From Peptoniphilus rachelemmaiella (GTDB taxonomy: Bacteria; Bacillota; Clostridia; Tissierellales; Peptoniphilaceae), in contig NZ_CALPBW010000016.1 of NCBI RefSeq assembly GCF_943169845.1, positions 1 to 41,271 of the forward strand: DNA of 41,271 bases, read 5' to 3'. Under the pieces are notes generated by a model. The model had not been told where the DNA came from. It did no database searches and worked only from the letters and a program-made list of their open reading frames with translations. The translations under genes were made by a program, and so were the position numbers. Shown here piece after piece: positions 28,459 to 41,004 of this stretch (position 1 is the first letter of the stretch; every line of letters begins with the position of its first letter).

Positions 28459-29697
28459 ATGAAACGGGTTATTTTACATTCGGACATGAACAATTGCTAT
28501 GCCTCCATTGAAATTCAGAGAAACCCTGCCCTTCGGGGCAAGCCCCTGGTGGTGGGCGGCTCTGTGGAAGATCGCCACGGCATCGTGCTGGCCAAGTCCG
28601 TGGAGGCGAAGGCTTTGGGCATCAAAACCGGCGAGGCCCTGTGGCAGGCGAAAAACAAATGCCCGAACCTCATCGTGGTGGCGCCTCACTACGAAGTGTA
28701 TTTGGATTTTTCCAGAAGGGCCCGGGCCATTTACTACGACTACACCAATCAGGTGGAGCCCTTCGGCCTCGACGAGTGCTGGCTGGATGTGACGGGGAGT
28801 GTGCATCTCTTCGGTACAGGGGAAGCCATGGCCCACGCCATTCGCCGGCGCATGAAAAAAGAATTGGGCATTACGGTCTCCGTAGGCGTGAGCTTTACAA
28901 AGACCTTCGCGAAGCTGGGAAGCGACATGAAAAAGCCCGACGCCGTCACGGTCATCGGCGAGGCGGACGTGGCGCGGAAGGTCTATCCCCTTCCCGCCGA
29001 CGCCATGATCGGCATCGGCCGCAAGACGAAGGAGAAGCTGCGGGCCGTGGGGATCCACACCTTGGGGGATTTGGCCGCGGCGGACGTGGCCCTTTTGAAA
29101 AGTCGCCTGGGGATCAACGGCGAGAAGCTTTGGAAGAAGGCCCGAGGCATGGAGGAGGATCCGGTGCGGGATCGGGACGACCTTCTCCCCGTAAAAAGCG
29201 TGGGCAACGGCATCACCCTTCGGGAAGATTTAAAAAGCCCCGTGGAGGTGCGGCGGATCTTTCAGATTCTCGCCCTGAATGTGGCGCGCAGGCTCAGGGA
29301 AGGGGAGCTTATGGCCCGAGGCGTCGAAATTCATTTGCGGGATAAAGATTTAAGAAGCATGACCTTTCAGCGCATGCTTCCCACCGACGGCGCCTCTTCT
29401 TTCTTGCTGAGAGACAGCGCCTTCGATCTTTATTGGGAGAAGGTGGATCCCAAACGTTCCATTCGCGCCGTCACCCTCAGGGCCACGAATCTCGTGCCGA
29501 GGAAGGCGGCGGTGCAATTAGATTTTTTCTCAAATAGCGAAAAAAAGAAAAAAGAAGAGGATTTAGACCGGGCCATTTACACAATTCGTCGCCGTTACGG
29601 GGAGGATGCCATAACTTTTTTAGGGCTCCTGAACGATACGAAAATGCCCATTCATACCCATGATGTCATCACCTTGCCCCATCCCGTCTTTCGATAA
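28459..29697 (+). CDS. dinB: Y-family DNA polymerase (Pol IV type)
   Basis: A 412-residue translesion polymerase. Catalytic acidic residues are Asp9 (HSDMNNCYASIE) and Asp105/Glu106 (GLDECWLD). The finger motif GKPLVVGG and the HhH region (IGIGRKTKEKLRAVGIHTLGDLAA) are present, as is the little-finger domain (about 235-345). A beta-clamp motif QLDFF sits at 353-357. The tail of about 55 residues beyond it is conserved in some Bacillota polymerases. The frame opens upstream at 28345, but the ATG at 28459 with AAAGGA is the family start. Operator half-sites in its 5' region link it to the divergent XRE/ImmA pair. Confidence 0.95.
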   Translation: MKRVILHSDMNNCYASIEIQRNPALRGKPLVVGGSVEDRHGIVLAKSVEAKALGIKTGEALWQAKNKCPNLIVVAPHYEVYLDFSRRARAIYYDYTNQVEPFGLDECWLDVTGSVHLFGTGEAMAHAIRRRMKKELGITVSVGVSFTKTFAKLGSDMKKPDAVTVIGEADVARKVYPLPADAMIGIGRKTKEKLRAVGIHTLGDLAAADVALLKSRLGINGEKLWKKARGMEEDPVRDRDDLLPVKSVGNGITLREDLKSPVEVRRIFQILALNVARRLREGELMARGVEIHLRDKDLRSMTFQRMLPTDGASSFLLRDSAFDLYWEKVDPKRSIRAVTLRATNLVPRKAAVQLDFFSNSEKKKKEEDLDRAIYTIRRRYGEDAITFLGLLNDTKMPIHTHDVITLPHPVFR

Positions 29698-29731
29698 GCG
29701 TTTAAAAACTCCTGAAAACAGGGTAAATAGA

Positions 29732-29760
29732 TTGAATAGGACATGAAGATCCGATAAAAT
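29732..29760 (+). promoter_or_regulatory. Promoter of the ATP synthase operon
   Basis: TTGAAT (29732-29737), 17-base spacer, TAAAAT (29755-29760). It lies 35 bases after the dinB stop. No terminator is visible between the two genes. Confidence 0.75.
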
Positions 29761-29792
29761 AAGGAGATAGACAGGAAGAGGAGGTGGTGTCC

Positions 29793-29993
29793 GTGAAAAA
29801 GTCGCCTTACACCGGCTTGGCTTTAATTACACAGGTGGGGCTGAATGTCCTTCTGCCTATATTAGGCTGTATGCTCGCAGGTGCGTGGCTGGACAAAAAA
29901 ACGGGGGGAAGCGGATTGTTTCTTCTGCTTTTCACCCTTCTGGGCATCGCCGCCGGCGTCATGAACATTCTTCGCTTAGGCAAGAAGCTATGA
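29793..29993 (+). CDS. atpZ: AtpZ/AtpI-type small membrane protein
   Basis: A 66-residue protein with two membrane helices (about 10-31 and 39-57) separated by AWLDKKTGGSG, the hallmark of AtpZ-like proteins encoded first in ATP synthase operons. AtpZ is proposed to help c-ring assembly or ion homeostasis. The start is GTG at 29793, 8 bases after GAGGAGG; two upstream in-frame GTGs overlap the Shine-Dalgarno. An ATGA overlap links it to the next gene. Confidence 0.85.
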   Translation: MKKSPYTGLALITQVGLNVLLPILGCMLAGAWLDKKTGGSGLFLLLFTLLGIAAGVMNILRLGKKL

Positions 29994-30376
29994 AAGATCG
30001 TTTCACCAACGAATACATCGCCCTCACTGCGGGGTTTTCCCTCGTGGTATCGGGGGTGCTTCTTATGGCCTTGAAAGATCCGAAGCCCGCTGTTTTGGGC
30101 TGGATCTTCGGCTCGCTGATTGCCATGGCTATGTTTAAGCTCATGTACTTTACCTTGCTCCGCGCCGTGGACAAACCCGAGGCGCAGGCGTCGCGCTATG
30201 CAGGTATGCACTACCTGTTTCGCTTCGCCCTTTACGCCGCGGTACTGGTGGTGGCGGCCAAGGCGGAGTATTTGAGCCTTGTGGGGACGTTTTTCGGTCT
30301 ATTATCCGTCAAGTACGTGATACTTTTCAGAAACATGTTCGACTATCTTCGCAGTAAGAAAGGAGGGGGCTTTTGA
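29990..30376 (+). CDS. atpI: ATP synthase subunit I-like protein
   Basis: A 128-residue protein with four hydrophobic segments (about 10-29, 37-57, 72-92 and 94-112), fitting the ATP synthase I family of assembly factors for the c ring. ATG at 29990 overlaps the preceding stop as ATGA; the longer frame from 29885 is internal to atpZ and is rejected. The C-terminus KKGGGF carries the Shine-Dalgarno AGGAGGGGG of atpB. Assignment rests on position and topology more than on sequence motifs. Confidence 0.75.
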   Translation: MKDRFTNEYIALTAGFSLVVSGVLLMALKDPKPAVLGWIFGSLIAMAMFKLMYFTLLRAVDKPEAQASRYAGMHYLFRFALYAAVLVVAAKAEYLSLVGTFFGLLSVKYVILFRNMFDYLRSKKGGGF

Positions 30377-31098
30377 AACGAGGCATCGTCTTTCACGCAG
30401 GTGATAAGACCATATGGCTCCACGAATCCTTGTTCACGACCTTCGTCATCGTGCTCGTGCTCGGGATTCTCAGCTTATATATTCACTCGAAAATAAAAAA
30501 AGCCGACTTCAAGGAAAAACCCACGGGATTTCTGCACATCGTCGAGATTCTCGTCGAGGCGGTCAACAGTCTGACCGTGCAGACCATGGGCGAGCACAAC
30601 AAGGGATTTGCCCCCTACATGCTCTCCTTGGGCGCGTTCTTAGTGTGCGCCAATCTGTCCGGGCTTTTGGGCTTTGTACCGCCGACGAGCGACTACAATG
30701 TCACCTTGGCACTCGCTTTAATTACCTTTGCCATGATCCACTTCTTCTCCGTAAAGACCAAGGGGATCGGAGGCTACTTAAAGCAATACACCGAGCCCAT
30801 CGCCATTTTAACGCCCATTAATATTTTAGGGGAGTTGGCTAATCCCATCTCACTCAGTTTCCGTTTGTTCGGTAACATATTAAGCGGCATGTTAATTATG
30901 AGTCTGGTCTATCAGGGAATAGGGTTGATCTCAAAATTTATTATTCCCCTCGTCGCGTGGCCCTTACACGGCTATTTCGACGTATTCAGCGGCATGTTGC
31001 AAACCTTCATCTTCCTCATGCTGTCCATGACTTACATTAACTCGGACATGGCGTCCCCGGAAGAAATCGCAGAGAGAAAAGCAAAAAAGCAGTCGTAA
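30373..31098 (+). CDS. atpB: ATP synthase F0 subunit a
   Basis: A 241-residue subunit a with about six membrane segments. The essential arginine is in SLSFRLFGNILSG, and the conserved GELANPIS and C-terminal DVFSGMLQTFIFLMLSMTY are present. It forms the ion half-channels beside the c ring. The start is a TTG at 30373 overlapping the stop of the preceding gene (TTGA) behind a strong AGGAGGGGG. The c-subunit signature implies sodium as the coupling ion. Confidence 0.95.
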   Translation: MKRGIVFHAGDKTIWLHESLFTTFVIVLVLGILSLYIHSKIKKADFKEKPTGFLHIVEILVEAVNSLTVQTMGEHNKGFAPYMLSLGAFLVCANLSGLLGFVPPTSDYNVTLALALITFAMIHFFSVKTKGIGGYLKQYTEPIAILTPINILGELANPISLSFRLFGNILSGMLIMSLVYQGIGLISKFIIPLVAWPLHGYFDVFSGMLQTFIFLMLSMTYINSDMASPEEIAERKAKKQS

Positions 31099-31386
<288 letters not shown>

Positions 31387-31420
31387 TTAAAGGCGCAGAG
31401 AACCGAAAGGAGTTGTCCCT

Positions 31421-31921
31421 ATGGAAATTTTTGTCGTGCCGGACATATGGAATGTGTTGGCACAATGGGGCGCCACACTTATCCTGTTTCTCGTCATTCG
31501 CCACTTTGTCTATGAGCCGATGAACGAATTTCTGACAAAAAGGCAAAACAGCGTCGTCTCCGAAATCGAAGAGGCGGAGGAACTGTTGCGTGAAGCGGAA
31601 GATCTTCGCGCCAAATACAAGGATAAATTACAACAGGCCCGCAAAGAGGGGGCGGAAATCATCGAAGCCTCCAGAGAACGGGGCCGCGACTTGGAAAAAT
31701 CCGCCGAGGAAGAAGCCAAGGCCCATGCGGCAAAGATCATCGATAAAGCGGAAAAAGACATCGCCCTGGAAAAGGCCCAAGCCTTAAAAGACGTGCGCGA
31801 TGAAACCGCCGACCTCGCCGTGATGATCGCGGAAAAACTGTTAAAAGACAATATCAACGAAAAAAATCAAGACGCATTGGTAGACGGCCTGATCGAAGAC
31901 TTGGAGAAGAACCATGTATGA
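31421..31921 (+). CDS. atpF: ATP synthase F0 subunit b
   Basis: A 166-residue peripheral stalk subunit. A single N-terminal membrane helix (about 8-30: WNVLAQWGATLILFLVIRH) is followed by the conserved YEPMNEFLTKRQ and then a long charged coiled coil (about 40-140) rich in Glu, Lys and Ala. Its last codons overlap the delta gene. A single b is normal for Bacillota, where it dimerises. Start ATG at 31421 with AAAGGAG. Confidence 0.94.
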   Translation: MEIFVVPDIWNVLAQWGATLILFLVIRHFVYEPMNEFLTKRQNSVVSEIEEAEELLREAEDLRAKYKDKLQQARKEGAEIIEASRERGRDLEKSAEEEAKAHAAKIIDKAEKDIALEKAQALKDVRDETADLAVMIAEKLLKDNINEKNQDALVDGLIEDLEKNHV

Positions 31922-32444
31922 CGAAGGCCTGAGCAAATACAGCATCGCTCTCTATGAGGTGCAGGAAGCATCCGGCGAGGATATGTTGGATAAGCTGGAC
32001 GATGTGCGGGAGGTATACAAAGACGAAACCTTCCTCATGGCCCTGTCCCATCCGAAAATTCGCCCGGAACAAAAACACGCGTTAATTAAAAAAGTGTTTG
32101 GCGACACATTGCCCGAGCCCTTGTTTAATTTGCTCTACGTCGTGGCCGATCACGGCCGCTCGAATCGCTTGGTACGCATTTTAGATGCTTACGAAGATTT
32201 GTGCTACGAAGCCAAAAACATCGAGCGGATCGTCGTCGTCGCGCCCATGTCCCTGTCCGATGAAAAAGCGGAAGCCATTCGCAAAGCCTACGGCAAAAAC
32301 CGCCCGGGCCAAGTGGAAGTGAAGGTTAAAATCGATCCGAGCCTAATCGGCGGTGTGAAAATCATCACCGAAGACGGCGTCATCGACCGCAGCGTCTCGA
32401 GGCAGCTTGAGGATTTAGGGCGCAGCTTGAGAAAGAACCCATAG
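31914..32444 (+). CDS. atpH: ATP synthase F1 subunit delta
   Basis: A 176-residue subunit delta. The helical N-domain (about 1-105; SKYSIALYEVQEASG, HPKIRPEQKHALIKKVFGD) and C-terminal part (VEVKVKIDPSLIGGVKI and DGVIDRSVSRQLEDL) are recognisable. It links F1 to the b stalk. It overlaps atpF by 8 bases and precedes atpA by 11. Confidence 0.93.
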   Translation: MYDEGLSKYSIALYEVQEASGEDMLDKLDDVREVYKDETFLMALSHPKIRPEQKHALIKKVFGDTLPEPLFNLLYVVADHGRSNRLVRILDAYEDLCYEAKNIERIVVVAPMSLSDEKAEAIRKAYGKNRPGQVEVKVKIDPSLIGGVKIITEDGVIDRSVSRQLEDLGRSLRKNP

Positions 32445-32455
32445 AGAGGTGAGAC

Positions 32456-33955
32456 ATGAATCTAAGATCAAAAGAGATCGGCGCCGTCATACGGGAGCAG
32501 ATCAAAAATTATAATGTAGACTTGGTCATGGAAGATGTGGGCACCGTCATCGAAGTCGGCGACGGCATCGCCCGCATTTGGGGCCTGGAAAACGCCAAGG
32601 CCGGCGAGCTTATCGAATTTCCCGGCGGCATTTACGGCATGGTCCAAAACCTGGAAGCAAACAATGTGGGCGTCGTTTTATTAGGCGACGGCGACATTAA
32701 AGAAGGGGACGAAGTTAAGGCCACGGGTAAAGTCGTGCAAGTGCCCGTCGGCGAAGGCCTTCTGGGCCGGGTGGTCAACGCCCTGGGCGCACCCATCGAC
32801 GGCAAAGGCGACTACCCCTACGAAAAAACCATGCCCATCGAAAAAATCGCCCCCGGGGTCATTACCAGGCAATCCGTCACCGAGCCCCTGCAAACGGGCA
32901 CCAAGGCCATCGACGCCCTGTTCCCCATCGGCCGCGGCCAACGGGAGCTGATTATCGGCGACAGGCAAACGGGCAAAACCGCCATTGCCATCGACGCCAT
33001 CATTAACCAAAAAGACACCGATGTGATTTGCATCTACGTGGCCATCGGTCAAAAGACCTCCACCGTGGCACAAATCGTCGACACATTGGAACAACACGGC
33101 GCCATGGATCACACCATCGTCGTGGCGGCCACGGCGGCGGAACTTTCGCCGATTCAATACATCGCCCCCTACGCCGGAGTCACCATGGCGGAAGAATTTA
33201 TGGCACAGGGAAAAGACGTGCTCATCGTCTACGACGACCTGTCGAAACACGCCGTCGCCTACCGGACCATGAGTCTTCTTTTACGTCGTCCGCCGGGACG
33301 GGAAGCATTCCCCGGCGACGTCTTCTACCTCCACTCCAGATTACTGGAGCGGGCGGCCCGCATGAGCGACGCTTGCGGCGGCGGATCCATTACGGCTCTG
33401 CCCATTATCGAAACCCAAGCAGGCGACATTTCCGCCTACATTCCAACCAATGTCATTTCCATTACCGACGGCCAAATCTTCCTGGAAACGGACCTGTTCT
33501 TCGCAGGGCAGAGACCGGCCATTAACACGGGCCTTTCCGTCTCCCGGGTCGGGGGCGCCGCCCAAACGAAGGCCATTAAAAATGTGTCTTCCACCATGAA
33601 ATTGGATCTGGCCCAATACAGAGACCTGGCATCCTTCGCCCAATTCGGCAGTGAACTGGACAAGGAAACCCAACGGACATTGGCTCAAGGGGAACGGATG
33701 ATGCGCATTTTGCGTCAACCCCAATACCGCCCCATGAAGCTGGAGCATCAAGTCTTGATCCTCTACGCCGTCACCAAGGGCTACCTCTTGGATGTGGAAG
33801 TGGACGATGTGTTGAATTTCGAAGAAGAGTACCTGCTCTATGTGGAAAATCACCATCCCGAACTCATCAAAGACTTGCGTGAGCAAAAGACCATGACCGA
33901 TGCCATCGAAGACGCCATAAAAGCAAGCCTCGTCGAGTTTAAACAGACGCGATAG
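32456..33955 (+). CDS. atpA: ATP synthase F1 subunit alpha
   Basis: A 499-residue non-catalytic nucleotide-binding subunit of normal length. The P-loop is GDRQTGKT (168-175). [11 protein letters not shown] in the beta-barrel domain and [17 protein letters not shown] near the interface are canonical. The start ATG has GAGAGGTGA upstream. The next gene atpG follows after 9 bases. Confidence 0.97.
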   Translation: MNLRSKEIGAVIREQIKNYNVDLVMEDVGTVIEVGDGIARIWGLENAKAGELIEFPGGIYGMVQNLEANNVGVVLLGDGDIKEGDEVKATGKVVQVPVGEGLLGRVVNALGAPIDGKGDYPYEKTMPIEKIAPGVITRQSVTEPLQTGTKAIDALFPIGRGQRELIIGDRQTGKTAIAIDAIINQKDTDVICIYVAIGQKTSTVAQIVDTLEQHGAMDHTIVVAATAAELSPIQYIAPYAGVTMAEEFMAQGKDVLIVYDDLSKHAVAYRTMSLLLRRPPGREAFPGDVFYLHSRLLERAARMSDACGGGSITALPIIETQAGDISAYIPTNVISITDGQIFLETDLFFAGQRPAINTGLSVSRVGGAAQTKAIKNVSSTMKLDLAQYRDLASFAQFGSELDKETQRTLAQGERMMRILRQPQYRPMKLEHQVLILYAVTKGYLLDVEVDDVLNFEEEYLLYVENHHPELIKDLREQKTMTDAIEDAIKASLVEFKQTR

Positions 33956-33964
33956 GAGGTTTTT

Positions 33965-36701
<2,737 letters not shown>

Positions 36702-36705
36702 TTTG

Positions 36706-36735
36706 AGCCGCCGGAGTCATCCGGCGGTTATTTTT
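36706..36735 (+). terminator. Terminator of the ATP synthase operon
   Basis: CCGCCGGA (36708-36715), GTCA loop, TCCGGCGG (36720-36727), then TTATTTTT. Confidence 0.9.
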
Positions 36736-36834
36736 ATGGAATAAGACCCGGACAATCGGCCGAAAACGTAGAAAAGTCAATGAAGTCTTTTAATCTTCCT
36801 CGCTTCAGGGCTTCTAGTATGCCTTTTCAAGGCG

Positions 36835-36843
36835 TGTTATAAT
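36835..36843 (+). promoter_or_regulatory. Extended -10 promoter of the cardiolipin synthase gene
   Basis: TGTTATAAT (36835-36843): perfect TATAAT with upstream TG. No good -35. Confidence 0.6.
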
Positions 36844-36892
36844 AAATGCACAAAGACGCCGATACCGTGCGGAATTTAGAGAAGAGGACAAG

Positions 36893-38467
36893 ATGAAAGA
36901 TTTCGCGGATTTTACCAATCACTTCAGAATAAAAAATTCTCTGCCCGGGGTGTTGACCACCCTATTTCTTTACGGCTTTTTATTTTTCATACAGTTTGCC
37001 GTCATTTATGCCGTGGGGCATTTTTTAAAAGAGCACGAAGACCTGCTTCAATGGGTCTTTTTCGTCGTGGATTTAGGGGTGGGGCTGCACATCGTCAACG
37101 ACCGACGGAACGACCCGGTGTACAAAGTGGCCTTTCTCTTTACCATGATCGTCCTGCCCCTGTTCGGCGCCTTTCTCTATATTTTGAGCAAGTGGGACAT
37201 TATGCGCCGCTGGTTTTCCGAAAAATTCGAAACATCGAAGAAGAAAAACTTTACTTACTACCACCAAGATCCCGAAATCATGGAAGAGACACGTCAGGCG
37301 GATCCCCTCTTTTACAACACGGCCCGCTTTTTGTGGAATCAGGAGGATTTCCCCATTTATCGCAACGGGGCATGCGATTATTACCCTCTGGGCGAAGACT
37401 ACTGGCACCGCATGCTGGAAGAATTGGAGAAGGCGGAAAAATTTATCTTCATGGAATACTTCATCGTCCAACAAGGGGACATGTGGGACAGCATCTTAGA
37501 CATTTTAAAACGCAAAGCGGAAGCGGGCGTGGAAGTGCGCCTTATGTACGACGGCACGGCGGTACTTACGAAGCTGCCCATTAACTATCCCCAGGCCATG
37601 GAAAAATTGGGCATTAAGACCAGGGTCTTTAAGCCCATCGTGCCGGTGTTGAGTCTGTACCAAAACCACCGGGACCACCGAAAAATTTTGGTCATCGATA
37701 ACAAGGTGGCCTTTACCGGCGGGATCAATTTAGCCGACGAATACGTTAACCTCACGGCCCCCTTCGGCCGGTGGAAGGACACCGGGGTCACGATCTACGG
37801 CGCGGCGGTGCGCTCCTTCACCAATATGTTTTTGTCCATGTGGGATGTAAACGCCGACGATCCGGAAAGCTTCCGGCCCTACATTATGCCTCCGGAAGAA
37901 GAATACAAAGGCAAGAAGACGGGCTATGTGATTCCCTTTGGCGACGACCCCTACGGCAAGAACCGAGTGGGAAAAGAAGTCTACAACGACATGGTGAATC
38001 AGGCGGTGAATTATCTGCACATTATGACGCCTTATTTGATTCTCGACGACGAGACCAAGAGCGATTTGATTCACCTGGCCCACACGGGGACCGATGTAAA
38101 AATCATTACGCCCCACATTCCTGACAAGAAAATCGTCTTTCGTGTAACCCGCAGCTACTACAAGGAGCTGATCCGAAACGGCGTCGAGATCTACGAATAC
38201 ACGCCGGGCTTTATCCACGCCAAGAGCTTCGTCTCCGACGATCGGAAGGCCGTGGTGGGCACCATTAACTGCGACTACCGCTCCCTGTTTCTCCACTTCG
38301 AATGCGGCGCCTACTTTTACGATCAGGCTATGGCCCGAAAGGTGGAGGCGGACTTTCAGGAAACCCTCAAGGAATGCACGCCCTTTACCATGGATATGTG
38401 TATGGAATTCAATTACTTCCAACGAGCCGCCGGCCGCGTGCTCCGCATCTTCGCCCCCATTATGTAG
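36893..38467 (+). CDS. cls: Cardiolipin synthase (phospholipase D family)
   Basis: A 524-residue membrane enzyme joining two phosphatidylglycerol molecules into cardiolipin. Two or three membrane helices (about 20-100) precede two phospholipase D domains. The HKD motifs are H262-R-K264-ILVI-D269 with TGGINLADEY, and H442-A-K444-SFVS-D449 with VGTINCDYRS. Both are intact. The length fits bacterial ClsA-type enzymes. The next gene (DUF4153) starts 9 bases after the stop and is presumably co-transcribed. Confidence 0.95.
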   Translation: MKDFADFTNHFRIKNSLPGVLTTLFLYGFLFFIQFAVIYAVGHFLKEHEDLLQWVFFVVDLGVGLHIVNDRRNDPVYKVAFLFTMIVLPLFGAFLYILSKWDIMRRWFSEKFETSKKKNFTYYHQDPEIMEETRQADPLFYNTARFLWNQEDFPIYRNGACDYYPLGEDYWHRMLEELEKAEKFIFMEYFIVQQGDMWDSILDILKRKAEAGVEVRLMYDGTAVLTKLPINYPQAMEKLGIKTRVFKPIVPVLSLYQNHRDHRKILVIDNKVAFTGGINLADEYVNLTAPFGRWKDTGVTIYGAAVRSFTNMFLSMWDVNADDPESFRPYIMPPEEEYKGKKTGYVIPFGDDPYGKNRVGKEVYNDMVNQAVNYLHIMTPYLILDDETKSDLIHLAHTGTDVKIITPHIPDKKIVFRVTRSYYKELIRNGVEIYEYTPGFIHAKSFVSDDRKAVVGTINCDYRSLFLHFECGAYFYDQAMARKVEADFQETLKECTPFTMDMCMEFNYFQRAAGRVLRIFAPIM

Positions 38468-38476
38468 GAGGTAGCT

Positions 38477-40222
38477 ATGAAATTGCTTCACTTGATCGCT
38501 CAGGAGCTTAAACAGGGGAAGGAGGCCTTTCGCCGCTTCCCCCTGTCCATGGCCTTTGCTTTTTTGGCGGCGATCTTTCAATGTTTGTGGCTTCATAAGG
38601 GCGATGCAACGGCCTTTAAAACCTCGCCCTATCTTCTGGCTGCCCTCTGTGTCATCGGCTTTTTCCTTACCACGGCGGCCTATTTGTACTTAGAAACCGC
38701 CAGGGATCGTGAAAACTTCCATTCCCTTTTGCTGGGCACCTGGATGGGTGTTTTGCTTTTTCTCGTCATAAGCACCTTTCGCATGGCGTCCATGAGAAAA
38801 GAAGGGGTAGACATCTACTTCGCCATGCCCACCTTGATTCTCTTCGCCGCCTCCGGGCTCATGGTCTTTTGCGGCGGAAAGATTCGCGACGAACGCCGCT
38901 TTCCCACCTATGTCCTCATTATTATCATGGAAATCGCCGTATCCTATCTCTACGCCTTTGTCCTCTTTGCGGCCATGTGCCTTTTGCTCGTGGGGGCGGA
39001 CGTCCTCTTCGGCGTCGTCGATTTCTCCACGACGGTTACCTATCTCGTCACCATTTGCTTTATGCCCTTTATGGCGGCAATTTTTCTCTCTCGCCTCAGC
39101 GTCGTGGAAGAAGGCCGAAGCCATTACGGCGCCGGGATCCACGTGATCAACAATTTATTTAACAATATTCTTGCGCCGGTCCTGGGCCTTTACGTCCTGC
39201 TCCTTTATTTGTACATGGCGAAGATTATTATTTTGCAGGAGCTGCCCACCACCAGCGTGGTGAACCTCATTCTTTGGCCCATGGCCCTCGCCGTCTTCGT
39301 GCTCTTTATGGTGGACCACAATCGGGACCGCACCGCCGCCTATTACTTCCGCAAGGCGATGCCCTCGGCGGCCCTGCCCCTTTTGGGCCTCATGTACTAC
39401 GCCTGGTTTTTGCGGGTGCATCAATACGGCCTCACGGAAAATCGCTACATGATTTTCGCCCTGGGTTTGTGGGTGGCCTTTGCCATGGTCCACTTCATCG
39501 TTCAGAAGCGGGAGCTGCACATGATTCTCCCCATGACCTTGGCGGCAGTGCTTTTGGTATCCGTCTTCGGCGGGCCCATCAGCGCCGATAGCGTGGCCTA
39601 TCGCTCTCAGAAAATGCGGCTGGACCGCATTCTCGCGGCCAATCATATGTTAAAAGGCGGGGAAGTGGTGCCTTCCGGAAACCTCTCCGTGAAAGAAAAG
39701 CGGGAGATTCAGGAAATCGTCGAGTACCTGACCCGCAACCACGACGTGTCCCACGTGGCCTATTTGCGGGATGCCAATTCCTCCGAGGCCATGGAGCGGA
39801 TCTACGGCTTTCTTCCGGATAACGGCGGCCCGGTGACAGATCTGAATTACTCCATGGATATGGCGAAGGGCATGGATATTTCCGGCTACGACAAGATCTA
39901 CTTCGTCGACTCCTATGGGGAAATGGATCCGACGGTCTCGGAAGGCCTGAAGACAGAGCGCATCCGCGGAAGCGTCGTGATTCATTTAAACGACACCGAA
40001 TCGATCAGCGTGGATTTAAAAGACGTTCGCGAAAAGATCCGCATCTTGCGCGAAACGAAAGAAGAAATCGAGCCCGAAGACCTGACCTTGGAAGGGGAAA
40101 AGGAACGCTCCGCCTACAAGATCTACATTACGGGCACGGTATTTTTCTCCGCCCAAGGGAAAGTGGATCCCGATGCGGGGATTTCCCTGTGCGTCCTGCT
40201 CAAGGAGAAGGAAGGAAAGTAA
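38477..40222 (+). CDS. DUF4153-type multi-spanning membrane protein
   Basis: A 581-residue protein with about 11-12 hydrophobic segments in the first two thirds (about 25-375) and a soluble C-terminal domain (about 385-581) predicted outside or inside the membrane. Features are LHLIAQELKQGKEAFRRFP at the start, the loop SRLSVVEEGRSHYGAGIHVI, and a C-terminal LDRILAANHMLKGGEVVP followed by a mixed alpha/beta region. This matches the DUF4153 family of unknown function. AGGAGGT precedes the ATG. It follows cardiolipin synthase, suggesting an envelope role. Confidence 0.75.
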   Translation: MKLLHLIAQELKQGKEAFRRFPLSMAFAFLAAIFQCLWLHKGDATAFKTSPYLLAALCVIGFFLTTAAYLYLETARDRENFHSLLLGTWMGVLLFLVISTFRMASMRKEGVDIYFAMPTLILFAASGLMVFCGGKIRDERRFPTYVLIIIMEIAVSYLYAFVLFAAMCLLLVGADVLFGVVDFSTTVTYLVTICFMPFMAAIFLSRLSVVEEGRSHYGAGIHVINNLFNNILAPVLGLYVLLLYLYMAKIIILQELPTTSVVNLILWPMALAVFVLFMVDHNRDRTAAYYFRKAMPSAALPLLGLMYYAWFLRVHQYGLTENRYMIFALGLWVAFAMVHFIVQKRELHMILPMTLAAVLLVSVFGGPISADSVAYRSQKMRLDRILAANHMLKGGEVVPSGNLSVKEKREIQEIVEYLTRNHDVSHVAYLRDANSSEAMERIYGFLPDNGGPVTDLNYSMDMAKGMDISGYDKIYFVDSYGEMDPTVSEGLKTERIRGSVVIHLNDTESISVDLKDVREKIRILRETKEEIEPEDLTLEGEKERSAYKIYITGTVFFSAQGKVDPDAGISLCVLLKEKEGK

Positions 40223-40252
40223 GTTTCAGAATAGGGGAAGGGAAGCATTGTT

Positions 40253-40933
40253 TTGCGTGAATTTATCGAAGCCTTTGTCATGGTGTTTATCGGCGAAATG
40301 GGGGACAAGTCGCAATTTTTAGCCCTGGCCTTCGCCACCACCTACCCCACGAAGACGGTGCTCGGCGGCGTCGGCTTGGGGATCGGATTAAACCACGGCC
40401 TGGCCATTTTGGCCGCCGTCTTCATCGCCGGTTTTGTCGGCGACATGGTCTTTTTGCAACTCGTCGCCGGCTTTTTGTTTTTATTCTTCGGCCTGTCCGC
40501 CCTTAAAACGGAGGAGGCGGAGGAAGAGGAGAAGGCAAAGGCCACCACCATGGGGCCTCTCCTTACCGTGGCATCGGCCTTTTTCGTCGGCGAATTAGGC
40601 GACAAGACCCAGCTTATGGCCATGACCTTGGCCATGAACAGCCCTCGTCCGGCGGTGATTTTTCTCGCCACCGTCTCCTCCATGATCCTCGTGTCCCTTT
40701 TCGGCATCCTCGTGGGAAAATACCTGGGCAAGAAAATTCCCCACAGGGCGCTGAGCTATCTGGCGGCCTTTCTCTTTCTCCTCTTCGGCACCATGAAACT
40801 TTACGGCGCCGTAAACGACGGCTTTAAAACGCCCATTTGGATAGGCATCTACGCCGCCGCGCTGGCGGGGCTCATTATTTACACCTTGATTCAAAACAAA
40901 AGGGCGAGAACAGGGCGAAAAGAACGGAAATAA
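40253..40933 (+). CDS. TMEM165/GDT1 family cation exporter
   Basis: A 226-residue membrane protein with six to seven helices in two halves, each with the family motif: GEMGDKSQ (about 14-21) and GELGDKTQ (about 112-119). An acidic loop (EEAEEEEKAK) separates them. Relatives transport Mn2+ or Ca2+ against protons; bacterial members such as MneA export manganese. The start is TTG at 40253 behind GGGGAAGGGAAG. Its stop codon is covered by the presumed target duplication of the IS element at 40936, so the gene is intact but its original 3' region is displaced. Confidence 0.92.
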   Translation: MREFIEAFVMVFIGEMGDKSQFLALAFATTYPTKTVLGGVGLGIGLNHGLAILAAVFIAGFVGDMVFLQLVAGFLFLFFGLSALKTEEAEEEEKAKATTMGPLLTVASAFFVGELGDKTQLMAMTLAMNSPRPAVIFLATVSSMILVSLFGILVGKYLGKKIPHRALSYLAAFLFLLFGTMKLYGAVNDGFKTPIWIGIYAAALAGLIIYTLIQNKRARTGRKERK

Positions 40934-40935
40934 AA
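40928..40935. repeat. Presumed IS target-site duplication (one copy)
   Basis: AAATAAAA directly abuts the IS terminal repeat. ISL3 elements make 8-bp duplications. The other copy would lie outside the window. Confidence 0.45.
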
Positions 40936-40953
40936 GGTTCTATGTCAACCATT

Positions 40954-40985
40954 GGGGAGTCTAGTAAAAACTAGGCTCCTTTTTG
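40954..40985 (+). terminator. Terminator inside the IS end
   Basis: GGAGTCTAG (40956-40964) pairs with CTAGGCTCC (40971-40979) with one G-U, followed by five T. It would stop transcription from the GDT1 gene into the IS. Confidence 0.8.
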
Positions 40986-41004
40986 TTTTCCTACACACCC
41001 TCAC

